A stretch of DNA of 64,000 bases. Source: Sulfurovum sp. NBC37-1 (GTDB taxonomy: Bacteria; Campylobacterota; Campylobacteria; Campylobacterales; Sulfurovaceae). The position numbers and the translations under genes were made by a program. Shown here in pieces: positions 17,627 to 26,391 of this stretch. The notes under the pieces are model-generated. The model was given only the letters and a program-made list of their open reading frames with translations. It did not search any database and was not told where the DNA came from. The stretch covers positions 1,054,001-1,118,000 of the forward strand of contig NC_009663.1 of the NCBI RefSeq assembly GCF_000010345.1. The letters are read 5' to 3'. How positions within the stretch are numbered: the stretch's first letter is position 1; each line of letters opens with the position of its first letter.

Positions 17627-19438
17627 GTGACAAAAAAAGTACCACAGGAGAATATCCGTAACTTCTCCATCATCGCTCACATCGACCATGGTAAATCCAC
17701 CCTGGCTGACCGTATCATACAAGAATGCGGGGCGGTCTCTGACAGACAGATGTCCGCGCAGGTAATGGATACGATGGATATAGAGAAAGAGCGTGGTATC
17801 ACCATCAAGGCACAGTCGGTACGTCTGGACTATATCAAAGACGGTGAGCACTACATCCTTAACCTCATTGACACTCCGGGCCACGTTGACTTCTCTTATG
17901 AAGTAAGCCGTTCTCTGGCTTCGTGTGAAGGGGCATTGCTCATCGTCGATGCGGCACAGGGGGTGGAGGCACAGACTATAGCCAATGTTTACATCGCTAT
18001 AGAGAATGACCTGGAACTTTTGCCGGTCGTGAACAAGATCGACCTGCCTGCAGCCGATCCTGACAGAGTACTCTCCGAGCTTGAAGAGGCCATAGGCATC
18101 GATGCAACGGAGCATGCCCTGGTCTCAGCCAAGACAGGACAGGGTGTTCCTGAACTGATCGATATGATAGTCGAGCGTATTCCGGCACCGGAGGGTGATA
18201 TCAATGCGCCGACAAAAGCACTCATCTATGACAGCTGGTTTGACAACTACCTGGGTGCGCTGGCACTGGTACGCGTCTTTGAAGGGAAAATAGAGAAGGG
18301 ACAGAAAATAAAGATCATGGGAACAAAAGAGGAGCATCAGGTACTTGACCTAATGTATCCCAACCCGATCAAACCTGTCAAGACCAACGAGATCTCCACC
18401 GGAGAGGTGGGGCTCGTCGTGACAGGACTCAAAACGGTCGAAGCACTTCAGGTGGGTGATACGGTTACGGATGCCAAGAACCCTACGGCAGAGGCTATCG
18501 GTGGTTTTGAACCTGCCAAACCCTTTGTCTTTGCAGGTATCTACCCGATAGAAACGGACAAGTTCGAAGATCTTCGTGATGCACTTAACAAACTTAAGCT
18601 CAATGACTCTTCACTGAGCTTTGAGCCGGAAAGTTCCATGGCACTGGGTTCCGGTTTCAGAACGGGTTTCCTCGGTATGCTGCACATGGAAGTGATCAAA
18701 GAACGTCTGGAGAGAGAGTTCAATCTCGAGCTCATCGCTACGGCGCCTACGGTCGTTTACAAGGTCAAGAAGACCGACGGTGAAGAGATTGAGATACAGA
18801 ACCCTTCGGAACTGCCTGAACCGCAAAAGATCGATACGATCTACGAACCTTATGTCAAAGCGACCATTCTGACACCGCAGGAGTATGTGGGCAATCTCAT
18901 CAAACTGCTGAACGACCGTCGCGGGATACAGATAAAAATGGATTATCTGAACGAGACGCGTGTATTGATGGAGTATGATATCCCCATGAACGAGATTGTA
19001 ATGGATTTTTATGACAAACTCAAATCCACCACCAAAGGCTATGCAAGTTTTGACTATGAACCCATCGGTTTCAGGCCGGGAAATTTGGTGAAGCTTGATA
19101 TCAGGGTAGCAGGAGAAGTGGTGGACTCTCTCTCGATTATCGTACCCGAGGACAAAGCGCGAACCAGAGGCCTGGCTTTTGTCGGCCAGCTAAAAGAACT
19201 CATCCCGAGACAGCTTTTTGAAGTGGCGATTCAGGCAAGTATCGGAAACAATGTCATCGCACGCTCCAACGTCAAGTCCATGGGCAAGAACGTGACCGCC
19301 AAGTGTTACGGAGGGGACATCACCCGTAAACGTAAACTGCTTGAGAAGCAGAAAGCGGGTAAGAAGCGTATGAAAGCCATCGGTAAGGTACAAGTACCTC
19401 AGGAGGCATTTATGGCTGTCCTGAAGCTGGACAGCTAA
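17627..19438 (+). CDS. lepA: Elongation factor 4 (LepA)
   Basis: A 603-residue translational GTPase that acts on stalled or initiating ribosomes. Starts at GTG 17627 with AAGGAAC upstream. G motifs [21 protein letters not shown] and [10 protein letters not shown] are present, and the C-terminal LepA-specific domain includes [19 protein letters not shown] and [16 protein letters not shown]. Standard length and order of domains. Confidence 0.97.
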   Translation: MTKKVPQENIRNFSIIAHIDHGKSTLADRIIQECGAVSDRQMSAQVMDTMDIEKERGITIKAQSVRLDYIKDGEHYILNLIDTPGHVDFSYEVSRSLASCEGALLIVDAAQGVEAQTIANVYIAIENDLELLPVVNKIDLPAADPDRVLSELEEAIGIDATEHALVSAKTGQGVPELIDMIVERIPAPEGDINAPTKALIYDSWFDNYLGALALVRVFEGKIEKGQKIKIMGTKEEHQVLDLMYPNPIKPVKTNEISTGEVGLVVTGLKTVEALQVGDTVTDAKNPTAEAIGGFEPAKPFVFAGIYPIETDKFEDLRDALNKLKLNDSSLSFEPESSMALGSGFRTGFLGMLHMEVIKERLEREFNLELIATAPTVVYKVKKTDGEEIEIQNPSELPEPQKIDTIYEPYVKATILTPQEYVGNLIKLLNDRRGIQIKMDYLNETRVLMEYDIPMNEIVMDFYDKLKSTTKGYASFDYEPIGFRPGNLVKLDIRVAGEVVDSLSIIVPEDKARTRGLAFVGQLKELIPRQLFEVAIQASIGNNVIARSNVKSMGKNVTAKCYGGDITRKRKLLEKQKAGKKRMKAIGKVQVPQEAFMAVLKLDS

Positions 19439-19439
19439 G

Positions 19440-19901
19440 ATGTGGGAGTGGATTACGAAATGGGCATTTCATATCCATCTGATCATGGCGATCAGCTGGA
19501 TCGGAGGCTCTGTATTCATGTTCGTTCTCGGTGTCACACTCAGGGACAAAAAGGCGCAGCAGGAAGTTTACCCGCACGTAGGGCCTATCTTTGGATGGTT
19601 CGAAGTGGTAGCCCTGATACTCCTCTTGAGCACGGGATTCATCATGGGGATCAACTTCCATCTCTTTGAGATCATGCTGCATCCCAACGGAAGTCCGATA
19701 TCGAATGCCCTGCAGATGAAGGTCATTCTCGTTGCGATCCTTACCGTAGCGACCGTGATACATTTCGTCATTGCATACAAAACGAACGGCAGGGAAAGAA
19801 CGCCGATCCAGCAGTTCCTTTCCAGAGGTTCGAGTCTGCTGATATTCTTTTTGAACCTCTTTGTGATGCATTATGCCATCGTACTAAGGAATATCCTCTA
19901 A
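19440..19901 (+). CDS. CopD-like four-helix membrane protein
   Basis: A 153-residue protein with four transmembrane helices. The first has HIHLIMAISWIGGSVF, matching the H-x(8)-WIGG pattern of CopD/HemJ-like haem- or copper-binding membrane proteins. Further His residues are in the second (NFHLFEIMLH) and third helices (VIHFVIA) and near the C-terminus. Probably a small haem- or copper-linked protein; function not fixed. It starts one base after lepA and is likely coupled to it. Confidence 0.6.
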   Translation: MWEWITKWAFHIHLIMAISWIGGSVFMFVLGVTLRDKKAQQEVYPHVGPIFGWFEVVALILLLSTGFIMGINFHLFEIMLHPNGSPISNALQMKVILVAILTVATVIHFVIAYKTNGRERTPIQQFLSRGSSLLIFFLNLFVMHYAIVLRNIL

Positions 19902-20038
19902 CCCGGCAGTGATTCCTCATCCACAACGTCTATCTGTTCTTCTTCGAGGTAGGCTTTGGCATACTCCAGGTAAATACCCGAATGTACTACAAATAGATCG
20001 AATAGATCAGCACCGACATGCTGGCCTTTCTGTAACAT
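19898..20038 (-). CDS. Possible 46-residue protein
   Basis: An ORF on the minus strand fills the spacer between the CopD-like gene and sir2. Its product (MLQKGQHVGADLFDLFVVHS..., then an acidic helix) looks protein-like. A TATAAA lies upstream but no good ribosome site. The stop shares bases with the stop of the convergent CopD-like gene. Uncertain; conservation would decide. Confidence 0.4.
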   Translation of the reverse strand: MLQKGQHVGADLFDLFVVHSGIYLEYAKAYLEEEQIDVVDEESLPG

Positions 20039-20072
20039 TCTAAATTACTATTTATAAATGATAATCATATGC

Positions 20073-20078
20073 TATAAT
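20073..20078 (+). promoter_or_regulatory. -10 element placing Sir2 mRNA start at its ATG
   Basis: Perfect TATAAT ends six bases before ATG 20085. Transcription from this promoter would begin at or next to the A of the start codon, i.e. a leaderless mRNA. No Shine-Dalgarno is present upstream, in agreement. Confidence 0.5.
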
Positions 20079-20084
20079 TTCCAG

Positions 20085-20900
20085 ATGTACGAAAAAGAGA
20101 TTGAATCAGCACAAAAGGTTTTGAATGAAACCGATGCACTTTTTATTATGGCGGGTGCCGGGATGGGTGTGGACAGCGGACTGCCTGATTTTAGGGGTGT
20201 AGAAGGTTTCTGGAACGCTTATCCAAAGGTAAGAGAACTGGGGTTACGGTTTGAAGAGATGGCCAATCCGGAGTGGTTTGAGAATGATCCTCATCTGGCC
20301 TGGGCATTTTACGGACACAGACTCCACCTTTACCGTGAGACCGAGCCGCATGAAGGGTTCATAAAATTGCTTTATTTGGCTAATACTAAAAAATATGGAA
20401 GTTTTGTTTTTACCTCCAATGTCGATGGACAGTTCCAGAAAGCGGGCTTTGCCGAAGAGCGGATTATGGAGTGTCACGGCTCCATTCATCATCTGCAATG
20501 TCTCGACAATTGTCAGGGAATGATATGGAGTGCCGAGGATATACAGATCGAGATCACGGATGATTTCAGAGCGAAAGATCCTCTGCCGGCCTGTCCGTTC
20601 TGTGGCGCTGTGGCACGGCCCAATATCCTGATGTTCGGTGATTATGGCTGGGAGTATGCACGTACGGACGGACAGAGGGAACGTCTGGCCAAATGGATGG
20701 AAATGATGGAAGAAGAGGAAGGAAAGCCGGCGATCATCGAAATGGGTGCCGGAACAGCCGTCGCCACCGTGAGGAACACTTCCGAACAGATAGCAGACAG
20801 ATTCGATGTTCCGCTCATACGTATCAACCCAAGAGAGAGTTTCGGTGCACAGGTAGAATTGCCTATGGGCGCACTCGAAGCTTTGTCCAATATTATTTAA
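20085..20900 (+). CDS. Sir2-family NAD-dependent protein deacylase
   Basis: A 271-residue sirtuin. AGAGMGVDSGLPDFRG forms the NAD-binding loop, SNVDGQFQKAGF and CHGSIHHLQC the catalytic region with its histidine, and C-x-x-x-C plus CPFC give a zinc ribbon. A RPNILMFGDYGWEYART segment follows. Deacylates lysines or uses NAD in other ways; a defence sirtuin is less likely given a plain housekeeping neighbourhood. The in-frame ATG at 20058 lies upstream of the predicted -10, so ATG 20085 is used. Confidence 0.85.
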   Translation: MYEKEIESAQKVLNETDALFIMAGAGMGVDSGLPDFRGVEGFWNAYPKVRELGLRFEEMANPEWFENDPHLAWAFYGHRLHLYRETEPHEGFIKLLYLANTKKYGSFVFTSNVDGQFQKAGFAEERIMECHGSIHHLQCLDNCQGMIWSAEDIQIEITDDFRAKDPLPACPFCGAVARPNILMFGDYGWEYARTDGQRERLAKWMEMMEEEEGKPAIIEMGAGTAVATVRNTSEQIADRFDVPLIRINPRESFGAQVELPMGALEALSNII

Positions 20901-20906
20901 AATGAC

Positions 20907-21488
20907 TTGTATATGCGCTGTTTCTCCTGCTCAAAACTAAGTCTTGATATCCTTTGCGAACATTGTCAAGAGACTCTGTTCATGCCCACGGTAAAGACCC
21001 GAACAATCGGTACTTTGGATGTCATCAGCTTTTTCAGATACAGTACCCTTGAGCCTCTGCTTCATACCAAGCACAAACCCGAAGGATACCGTGTTTTCAA
21101 GAAGCTTGGAAAACTTTTTCTCAAGCCCTTCATAAAAGAGTTCGTTGAAAATGACGAGGGTAGGGTCTATATTGTTGGGATCGACGAGTATGTCAGGAAT
21201 GGATATTCGCACGTTGCACTGCTGACCAGGACAATGAAGTGTAAACAGGCCCTTCCTCAGCATGCTTCACTATTGGCAAGGAACAGGGTGAATTATTCAG
21301 GGAAGCCACTGCAATACCGTCTGGATCATCCCAGGGATTTTATCTATACAGGCAAAAAAGGTGTTGATGTCATATTGGTCGATGATATCATTACTACGGG
21401 AATAACACTTCAGGAGGCACAAAAGGTGCTGATAGAACATGATGTCAATGTATTGTTCGCTCTGACTCTTGCTGATGTAGAGGAGTAG
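20907..21488 (+). CDS. ComF-like phosphoribosyltransferase
   Basis: A 193-residue protein with an N-terminal C-x-x-C / C-x-x-C zinc knuckle (CFSCSK...CEHC) and a C-terminal PRTase domain with the PRPP loop VILVDDIITTGITLQEA. This is the ComF layout; ComF is needed for DNA uptake in naturally competent species. Starts at TTG 20907 or ATG 20913, just after sir2, so likely cotranscribed. Confidence 0.85.
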   Translation: MYMRCFSCSKLSLDILCEHCQETLFMPTVKTRTIGTLDVISFFRYSTLEPLLHTKHKPEGYRVFKKLGKLFLKPFIKEFVENDEGRVYIVGIDEYVRNGYSHVALLTRTMKCKQALPQHASLLARNRVNYSGKPLQYRLDHPRDFIYTGKKGVDVILVDDIITTGITLQEAQKVLIEHDVNVLFALTLADVEE

Positions 21489-21498
21489 GGTATATTAA

Positions 21499-22611
21499 CT
21501 ATGCAAAAACAACCTGGTTACGTCCCTTTCTCTTGGCCTTGTAAAGGCTTTCGTCTGCAAGCCTGTAGATCTCCTGGTGATTGAGCCCGTCTTCAGGTGC
21601 CTGGATATATACACCTATGGAACATGTCAGGATATTTGTATCGGGATTACCGCTATGCTCTATCTCTTTTTCATTAAGTTTTTCCATAACAGTATTGATA
21701 AGAGCATGTATGTTCGCAATATCTTCATCCAAAATGATGCCGGCGAATTCCTCTCCACCCATACGGAAGATATAGTCATCACTTTTGTTAAATACTTCCT
21801 TTAAGGTTTCAGCGATCTGTTTTAGAGCCCAGTCGCCCTTTTGATGTCCATACGTATCGTTATACTGTTTGAAGTAATCAAGATCAAGTGTGAAGAAAGT
21901 GAGAAATTCTTTGTTGCTTTTAGCCTTAAGTATCTGTCTTGGAAATATCTCTTCAAAAAAACGTCGGTTATAGAGTGATGTCAGTGTATCGGTGATGGAA
22001 AGCTTCTCAAGCAGTTTCATCTGCAGTTTCTCTTTTTGTCTCAGTTTTTCAATCTTTGAATTGGCACTTTCAGTACTGTGCTGGATAGTATATATGACAT
22101 AAAGCATTACAAAGTGTGCAAGGGAAACTCGTAAAAAGGTTTTCTCATTCCAGTCATTGTTGTCCCATATACCTATACCGTTGTAGGTAAGAGCCAAAAG
22201 AACCATAATAAAAGTAAAGGAGACTATCAGACCACGCTTCGCACCAAGTGTAATAATGGCAAAAGGTGTAAAGAAATATGTCCATATGAGTGTGTAGTTC
22301 TCACCGTGCTTTATGAACGCAAGAGTAAGAAAGGCAATGAAAAGTGTTGCATTCCCCATATAGCTTGCAGTTACATGCATTTGTTTTTCTCTTAGCAGGT
22401 AGAGGGCAAAACCTATGAATGTTATCATGAACAGATTCACATAAAAAAGTGTATATTCGTGTATTCCGAACAGATTGATGAAGACAAACAATATATTGAT
22501 GATAATGGTGATAAAGAACATTGCATTGAGAAGAAGGATCTTTGTCTGGAGCGGATTATAGTCATTATATTCGAATGATCCTATGATCAGTTCTTTTAAC
22601 GTTGGTTTCAT
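21499..22611 (-). CDS. Membrane-bound diguanylate cyclase
   Basis: A 370-residue protein with six or so transmembrane helices (residues 25-175), a short coiled-coil linker and a GGDEF domain (about 205-370) carrying an active-site GGEEF and LDLDYFKQYNDTYGH. It makes c-di-GMP in response to an unknown membrane signal. No I-site RxxD is obvious before GGEEF. Monocistronic, convergent with the comF-like gene. Confidence 0.9.
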   Translation of the reverse strand: MKPTLKELIIGSFEYNDYNPLQTKILLLNAMFFITIIINILFVFINLFGIHEYTLFYVNLFMITFIGFALYLLREKQMHVTASYMGNATLFIAFLTLAFIKHGENYTLIWTYFFTPFAIITLGAKRGLIVSFTFIMVLLALTYNGIGIWDNNDWNEKTFLRVSLAHFVMLYVIYTIQHSTESANSKIEKLRQKEKLQMKLLEKLSITDTLTSLYNRRFFEEIFPRQILKAKSNKEFLTFFTLDLDYFKQYNDTYGHQKGDWALKQIAETLKEVFNKSDDYIFRMGGEEFAGIILDEDIANIHALINTVMEKLNEKEIEHSGNPDTNILTCSIGVYIQAPEDGLNHQEIYRLADESLYKAKRKGRNQVVFA

Positions 22612-22661
22612 AAAGACCCCCCCTCTAAATCATTGCAAAAAGTATAACATAAAAATAAATA

Positions 22662-23765
22662 CTATATTTTACCTTCAAGAAAATGTTCGAATATCTCAGT
22701 CACAAGTGCAATGCGCTCCTGAAAACTCTTCTTGGAAGCTCTCTCATGGATAGTGTGGTCCCCATCACCGTAAGGCCCCCAGCCGTCCAGGGTAGCTACT
22801 CCCTGGGAGGAGACAATGTTCGCATCGCTGACACCGCCGCGTTTTTCTGTAGGTAACACGATATCGCAGACATCATTGATATTGTCAATGAAGGTCATTT
22901 GTGCAGGAGAGGGCTGCATAACATCTCTTTGTATGCTACCGGAAAGTACGGATTCTGTACCGTCCACATAGGCACACAAGACGATCTCATCGATTGCCTT
23001 GAGTACCCTGTCTCTTTCATGGGTGTTGGTATAGCGCAGCTCAAATGTAAGGTGGGCATGGGGTGAGATGGTATTGGCACCTATGCCGCCGCTGATCTTT
23101 CCGACATTCACGGTGGTCTCTTTTTCAAGATCTGTCAGGGCTACGAGTTTTTGCAGTTTGATTGCTGCTTCAAGGTTGGCATCGGCACCTTTGCTGTAAT
23201 TGTTTCCTGCATGTGCTGCAACCCCTTTGATATCGATGAAGAAGGTGCCGACACCTTTTCTTCCTACAACCACTTCATTGTGCAGCCCTGCGGCTTCAAA
23301 TACCATGCAGTAGTCATATGCTTTTGCCAGTTTGGCAGAGAGGTGTTTACTGTCATCGCTGCCTGTCTCCTCATCACTGACGAGGAGGAAGTCGATATTG
23401 TGTATCTCACCGAATTTTCTGTGGACATTTCTCAGGGCCTGAAGTGCGACATAGTTGCCGCCTTTCATGTCGCAGACACCCGGACCGTAGATCCACTCTT
23501 CATCTTCTGTGAATTTTTCGAAGGTACCGTGAGGAAAAACGGTATCAAGATGGCCAAGCAGCAGCAGTTTTTTTCCTTCTTTTTGTGTGGAAGTGAGATG
23601 CAGGTGATCACCTATCTCTTCGCGAGGGTACCTTGTGAGTGTATAGCCGAGCTCTTCCAGCCAGTAGGCGAAGATCTCTCCGTTACGGTCAACGCCTTCT
23701 TTGTTTTTCGTCCAGGAATTGATCTTGATGATCTTCTTGAGTTCTGTAAAATCGATTTCGGCCAT
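22662..23765 (-). CDS. M20-family metallopeptidase (carboxypeptidase G2-like)
   Basis: A 367-residue two-zinc peptidase. LLLGHLDTVFP and GPGVCDMKGG hold the first ligands, VSDEETGS the catalytic and bridging Glu, and GDGDHTIHERA the C-terminal His. The internal dimerisation domain has GVAAHAGNNYSKGADAN. Architecture matches carboxypeptidase G2 (glutamate carboxypeptidase)-type enzymes that remove a C-terminal acidic residue. It is cytosolic, with no signal peptide. Divergent from the ATP-grasp operon across 104 bases, suggesting joint control and opposing chemistry. Confidence 0.85.
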   Translation of the reverse strand: MAEIDFTELKKIIKINSWTKNKEGVDRNGEIFAYWLEELGYTLTRYPREEIGDHLHLTSTQKEGKKLLLLGHLDTVFPHGTFEKFTEDEEWIYGPGVCDMKGGNYVALQALRNVHRKFGEIHNIDFLLVSDEETGSDDSKHLSAKLAKAYDYCMVFEAAGLHNEVVVGRKGVGTFFIDIKGVAAHAGNNYSKGADANLEAAIKLQKLVALTDLEKETTVNVGKISGGIGANTISPHAHLTFELRYTNTHERDRVLKAIDEIVLCAYVDGTESVLSGSIQRDVMQPSPAQMTFIDNINDVCDIVLPTEKRGGVSDANIVSSQGVATLDGWGPYGDGDHTIHERASKKSFQERIALVTEIFEHFLEGKI

Positions 23766-23839
23766 ACTGCTTCCCCCAAAAGTGATGATTTAATTACGTT
23801 TTTGTAATGATTCTCTGAAGATATTTTAGTAAATTATAG

Positions 23840-23845
23840 TAAAAT
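23840..23845 (+). promoter_or_regulatory. Predicted -10 of the ATP-grasp operon
   Basis: TAAAAT in a run of AT-rich DNA, 24 bases ahead of the start at 23870, which has a strong GAGGAGA. The spacer is shared with the divergent M20 peptidase gene. Confidence 0.4.
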
Positions 23846-23869
23846 TATACATTAATTAGAGGAGAACAT

Positions 23870-24769
23870 ATGTCAAGAAAAATCGGTATGTGGTTGTATA
23901 GTAACGGCGGCGGGGACAAGATACAGAAAAAAATCGTCAAACAGCTCAAAGAGAGGGATATTGAGACCATTACCGATATCAATCTGCGACATGCAGTAGC
24001 GAAGAACGGACATATCCTTCATGACAAACTGAGAGTGGAGGAACTTGACCTCTTCTTCTCCTACAACGCTGGAGAGCAGACACAGTACCAGGTCTTTCTA
24101 TACCAGGCACTCAACAGGGTGATTCCGATGATCAATACGTATGATGCCTTTGCGTTGACGGAAGACAAGTTTCAGACTTCTTTTCTTCTCAGACAGCACG
24201 GTGTTGCTACGCCGAGTTTCAAGCTCTGCCACAGAGATGACGGACATGAACTCAAAAAGATCATCAAAAAGTGGGACAAAATGGTCTATAAGCCTACAGA
24301 CGGCTGGGGCGGTGTAGGACTTACCAAGATCGAAAGTGAAGCGACACTCGATACCCTGCTTCCCTTCCTCAACCAGATGGACCTTCGTTTCTTCTATGTG
24401 GAAAAATTCGTCAACTATGACAATACGGACTTCCGTGTGGACATCGTTGACGGTGAGTTCGTAGGATGTTACGGAAGAAAAGCAAGTGGAACGGATTGGC
24501 GTACGAATGTGACAAGCGGTGGTTCTGTCTTTATGCGTGAGCCTAATGACGACATCATCAATCTTGCGAAAAAGGCTGCAAAGGTTTGTGGTACGGATAT
24601 TGCGGGAGTGGACATCATTTATGATCTTGAACGTGAAGAGTATGTGGTACTGGAAGTCAACGGCATTCCCGCGTTCGCCACACCGGAACAGGAGAAGATG
24701 GGACTGAACTTCAATGATAAAAAGATCGACCTGATCGTGAATCTGATCGACAGAAAAACAAAAAAATAA
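23870..24769 (+). CDS. RimK-like ATP-grasp ligase
   Basis: A 299-residue ATP-grasp enzyme of the RimK group, which joins a carboxylate to an amine through an acyl-phosphate, often adding glutamates. Seen: KPTDGWGGVGLTKI (small-domain Gly loop), DFRVDIVDGEFVGCYGRKA, DWRTNVTSGGSV, AGVDIIYDLE and metal-binding VLEVNGIPAF. The full catalytic set is present. The N-terminus (MWLYSNGGGDKIQKK) is atypical. First of a three-gene operon with another ATP-grasp and an M14 carboxypeptidase. Confidence 0.85.
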   Translation: MSRKIGMWLYSNGGGDKIQKKIVKQLKERDIETITDINLRHAVAKNGHILHDKLRVEELDLFFSYNAGEQTQYQVFLYQALNRVIPMINTYDAFALTEDKFQTSFLLRQHGVATPSFKLCHRDDGHELKKIIKKWDKMVYKPTDGWGGVGLTKIESEATLDTLLPFLNQMDLRFFYVEKFVNYDNTDFRVDIVDGEFVGCYGRKASGTDWRTNVTSGGSVFMREPNDDIINLAKKAAKVCGTDIAGVDIIYDLEREEYVVLEVNGIPAFATPEQEKMGLNFNDKKIDLIVNLIDRKTKK

Positions 24770-24787
24770 AATTTGAAAGAGAAAAAA

Positions 24788-26218
24788 ATGGCAAAAAAGA
24801 AAAAACAACAAAAACTACCAAAACTGGGACTGCTCTATCTTGATTACGTATTGAGATTTTTTGACAAATCGAACTTCAGAGGCTGGCCGGATAAGATCGA
24901 AACGGTGACGTATCACTGGAAGAACGATAAAGAGAGATTCATCAAAGAGGTGAAAAGAAAGAAGATCGATGTACTCATCGGTAACATTCCCGCAACAGCG
25001 TATGAGACATTCAGAGAGATCGCCAGAGAGTTGCCGCATGTGCAGTTCATCCCTTCCATGGATACACAGTTCTCCAACAAGTCAAAAGAGAATGTGACAC
25101 GTTTTGCATGGAAATATGATATACCTATCCCTAAAACGTATATCTTCTACGATCACGACAAAGCGAACAAGTTCATCGATGAAACGAAGTTTCCGAAGAT
25201 CATCAAGAAGTCTTACGGTCCTTCAAACTACGGGGGATATTTCGTCCACAAGGTAGATTCTGCACAGGAAGCCCATAACCTTCTGGCACAGAAGAAGTAC
25301 CATCCTGTCTATATGCAGGATTTCGTGCCTATGGAAGCGGATGTCCGTGTGATGCTCATCGGCCACAAGCCTGTGTGTGCTTTCTGGAGAAGACCGCCTG
25401 AAGGCGAGTGGCTGACCAATACTTCACAGGGCGGAAGTATGGACTATATGGATGTACCCAAAGAGTTACTTGACCTTGCCGTCAAGGTTTCCAAAGCTGC
25501 CAATGCAGAGTACTGGGCCTGTGATATCGCCGTAGGCCAGGATGGCAAATACAGGATCCTTGAGTGTGCAACGGCTTTCGCTGCCTTCCCGTACATCAGG
25601 GACTGGATAGGCCAGTACCTTATGTGGAAATTCTCCAACGGAAGATTCCCGTTACCGAACATGCCTCTGTACAACTGGGAAGAGCTCGGCAAGATGGACG
25701 CTTCAGTGCTTAGAACACTGCGCTACATTACTTTCGGACGCTATACACCAAGCTATGACGGTGCATTCTTCCTTGACAGCAAGACCAAAGAGACCGAAGA
25801 GGGTGAAATGTATCTGCATGAGCTGGATGCGCTCTATCCTGTACTTAATACATACACGCGTACCAAAGAAGAGTGGCCAAGCGAAAAATGGAATTTCCAG
25901 GACAATTACGGGAAAAGTATTAGAAAAGTACATGCTCAAAGCAATCCGCACTATAACGACGAGGATGAGAATTCAGAGTCTGCAGAGCAGGAGAATATGA
26001 TTGAGCTTACAGAGAAAAAAGTTGAAAAACTTCTGACTTCTGTAGAGGGCATCGGTAAAAAGAAAGCTGAAAAGATCATGGACAAGTTCGATACGACAGA
26101 ATTGGTACATGCCCTTGAGACCGCTCCTGAAAAGCTTGTAGAAGAGATCTCATGGTTCAAGAAAAAATTCCTGACCAGACTTCAGAAAGAATGGAAAGAG
26201 TTTAAGAAGAAGCTCTAA
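24788..26218 (+). CDS. ATP-grasp protein fused to a helix-hairpin-helix domain
   Basis: A 476-residue protein with a Lys-rich start, a pre-ATP-grasp domain, and an ATP-grasp core (KFPKIIKKSYGPSNYGGYFV, DVRVMLIGHKPVCAFWRR, TNTSQGGSM, WACDIAVGQDG). The metal-binding segment reads ILECATAFA, lacking the Asn of the usual E-x-N, so chemistry may be altered. After an acidic linker (about 390-415) comes LLTSVEGIGKKKAEKIM, a helix-hairpin-helix of the kind used for DNA or protein binding. ATG 24788 is preferred over TTG 24773, with GAAAGAG upstream. Both ATP-grasp genes are 18 bases apart. Confidence 0.8.
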   Translation: MAKKKKQQKLPKLGLLYLDYVLRFFDKSNFRGWPDKIETVTYHWKNDKERFIKEVKRKKIDVLIGNIPATAYETFREIARELPHVQFIPSMDTQFSNKSKENVTRFAWKYDIPIPKTYIFYDHDKANKFIDETKFPKIIKKSYGPSNYGGYFVHKVDSAQEAHNLLAQKKYHPVYMQDFVPMEADVRVMLIGHKPVCAFWRRPPEGEWLTNTSQGGSMDYMDVPKELLDLAVKVSKAANAEYWACDIAVGQDGKYRILECATAFAAFPYIRDWIGQYLMWKFSNGRFPLPNMPLYNWEELGKMDASVLRTLRYITFGRYTPSYDGAFFLDSKTKETEEGEMYLHELDALYPVLNTYTRTKEEWPSEKWNFQDNYGKSIRKVHAQSNPHYNDEDENSESAEQENMIELTEKKVEKLLTSVEGIGKKKAEKIMDKFDTTELVHALETAPEKLVEEISWFKKKFLTRLQKEWKEFKKKL

Positions 26219-26230
26219 TTACCAATAGTT

Positions 26231-26309
26231 GGAAGTGAGATGTTTCACCCAAGGGCATTTCCTTCGGTCACACTCACCATAGAGGTGGGACTGAAGTCTC
26301 CACTTCCAT
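26231..26309. repeat. Hairpin-bounded spacer before the M14 gene
   Basis: GGAAGTGAGA (26231-26240) pairs with TCTCCACTTCC (26299-26309) around a loop with internal CACC/GGTGG complementarity. A 35-codon ORF (26240-26347) lies across it, but its product does not look like a protein. Probably a dispersed structured element or an operon-internal RNA fold. Confidence 0.4.
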
Positions 26310-26391
26310 ATATGGTCTATAGATCAGTTCAATACGGATATTGAATTGATTTATATATCCAACGAATATTACTTAAAGAGAACAGATACCA

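Noticed and set aside
20085-20900. Defence sirtuin (Thoeris or DSR type)
   Set aside because: Full-length simple deacylase with zinc ribbon in a housekeeping context.
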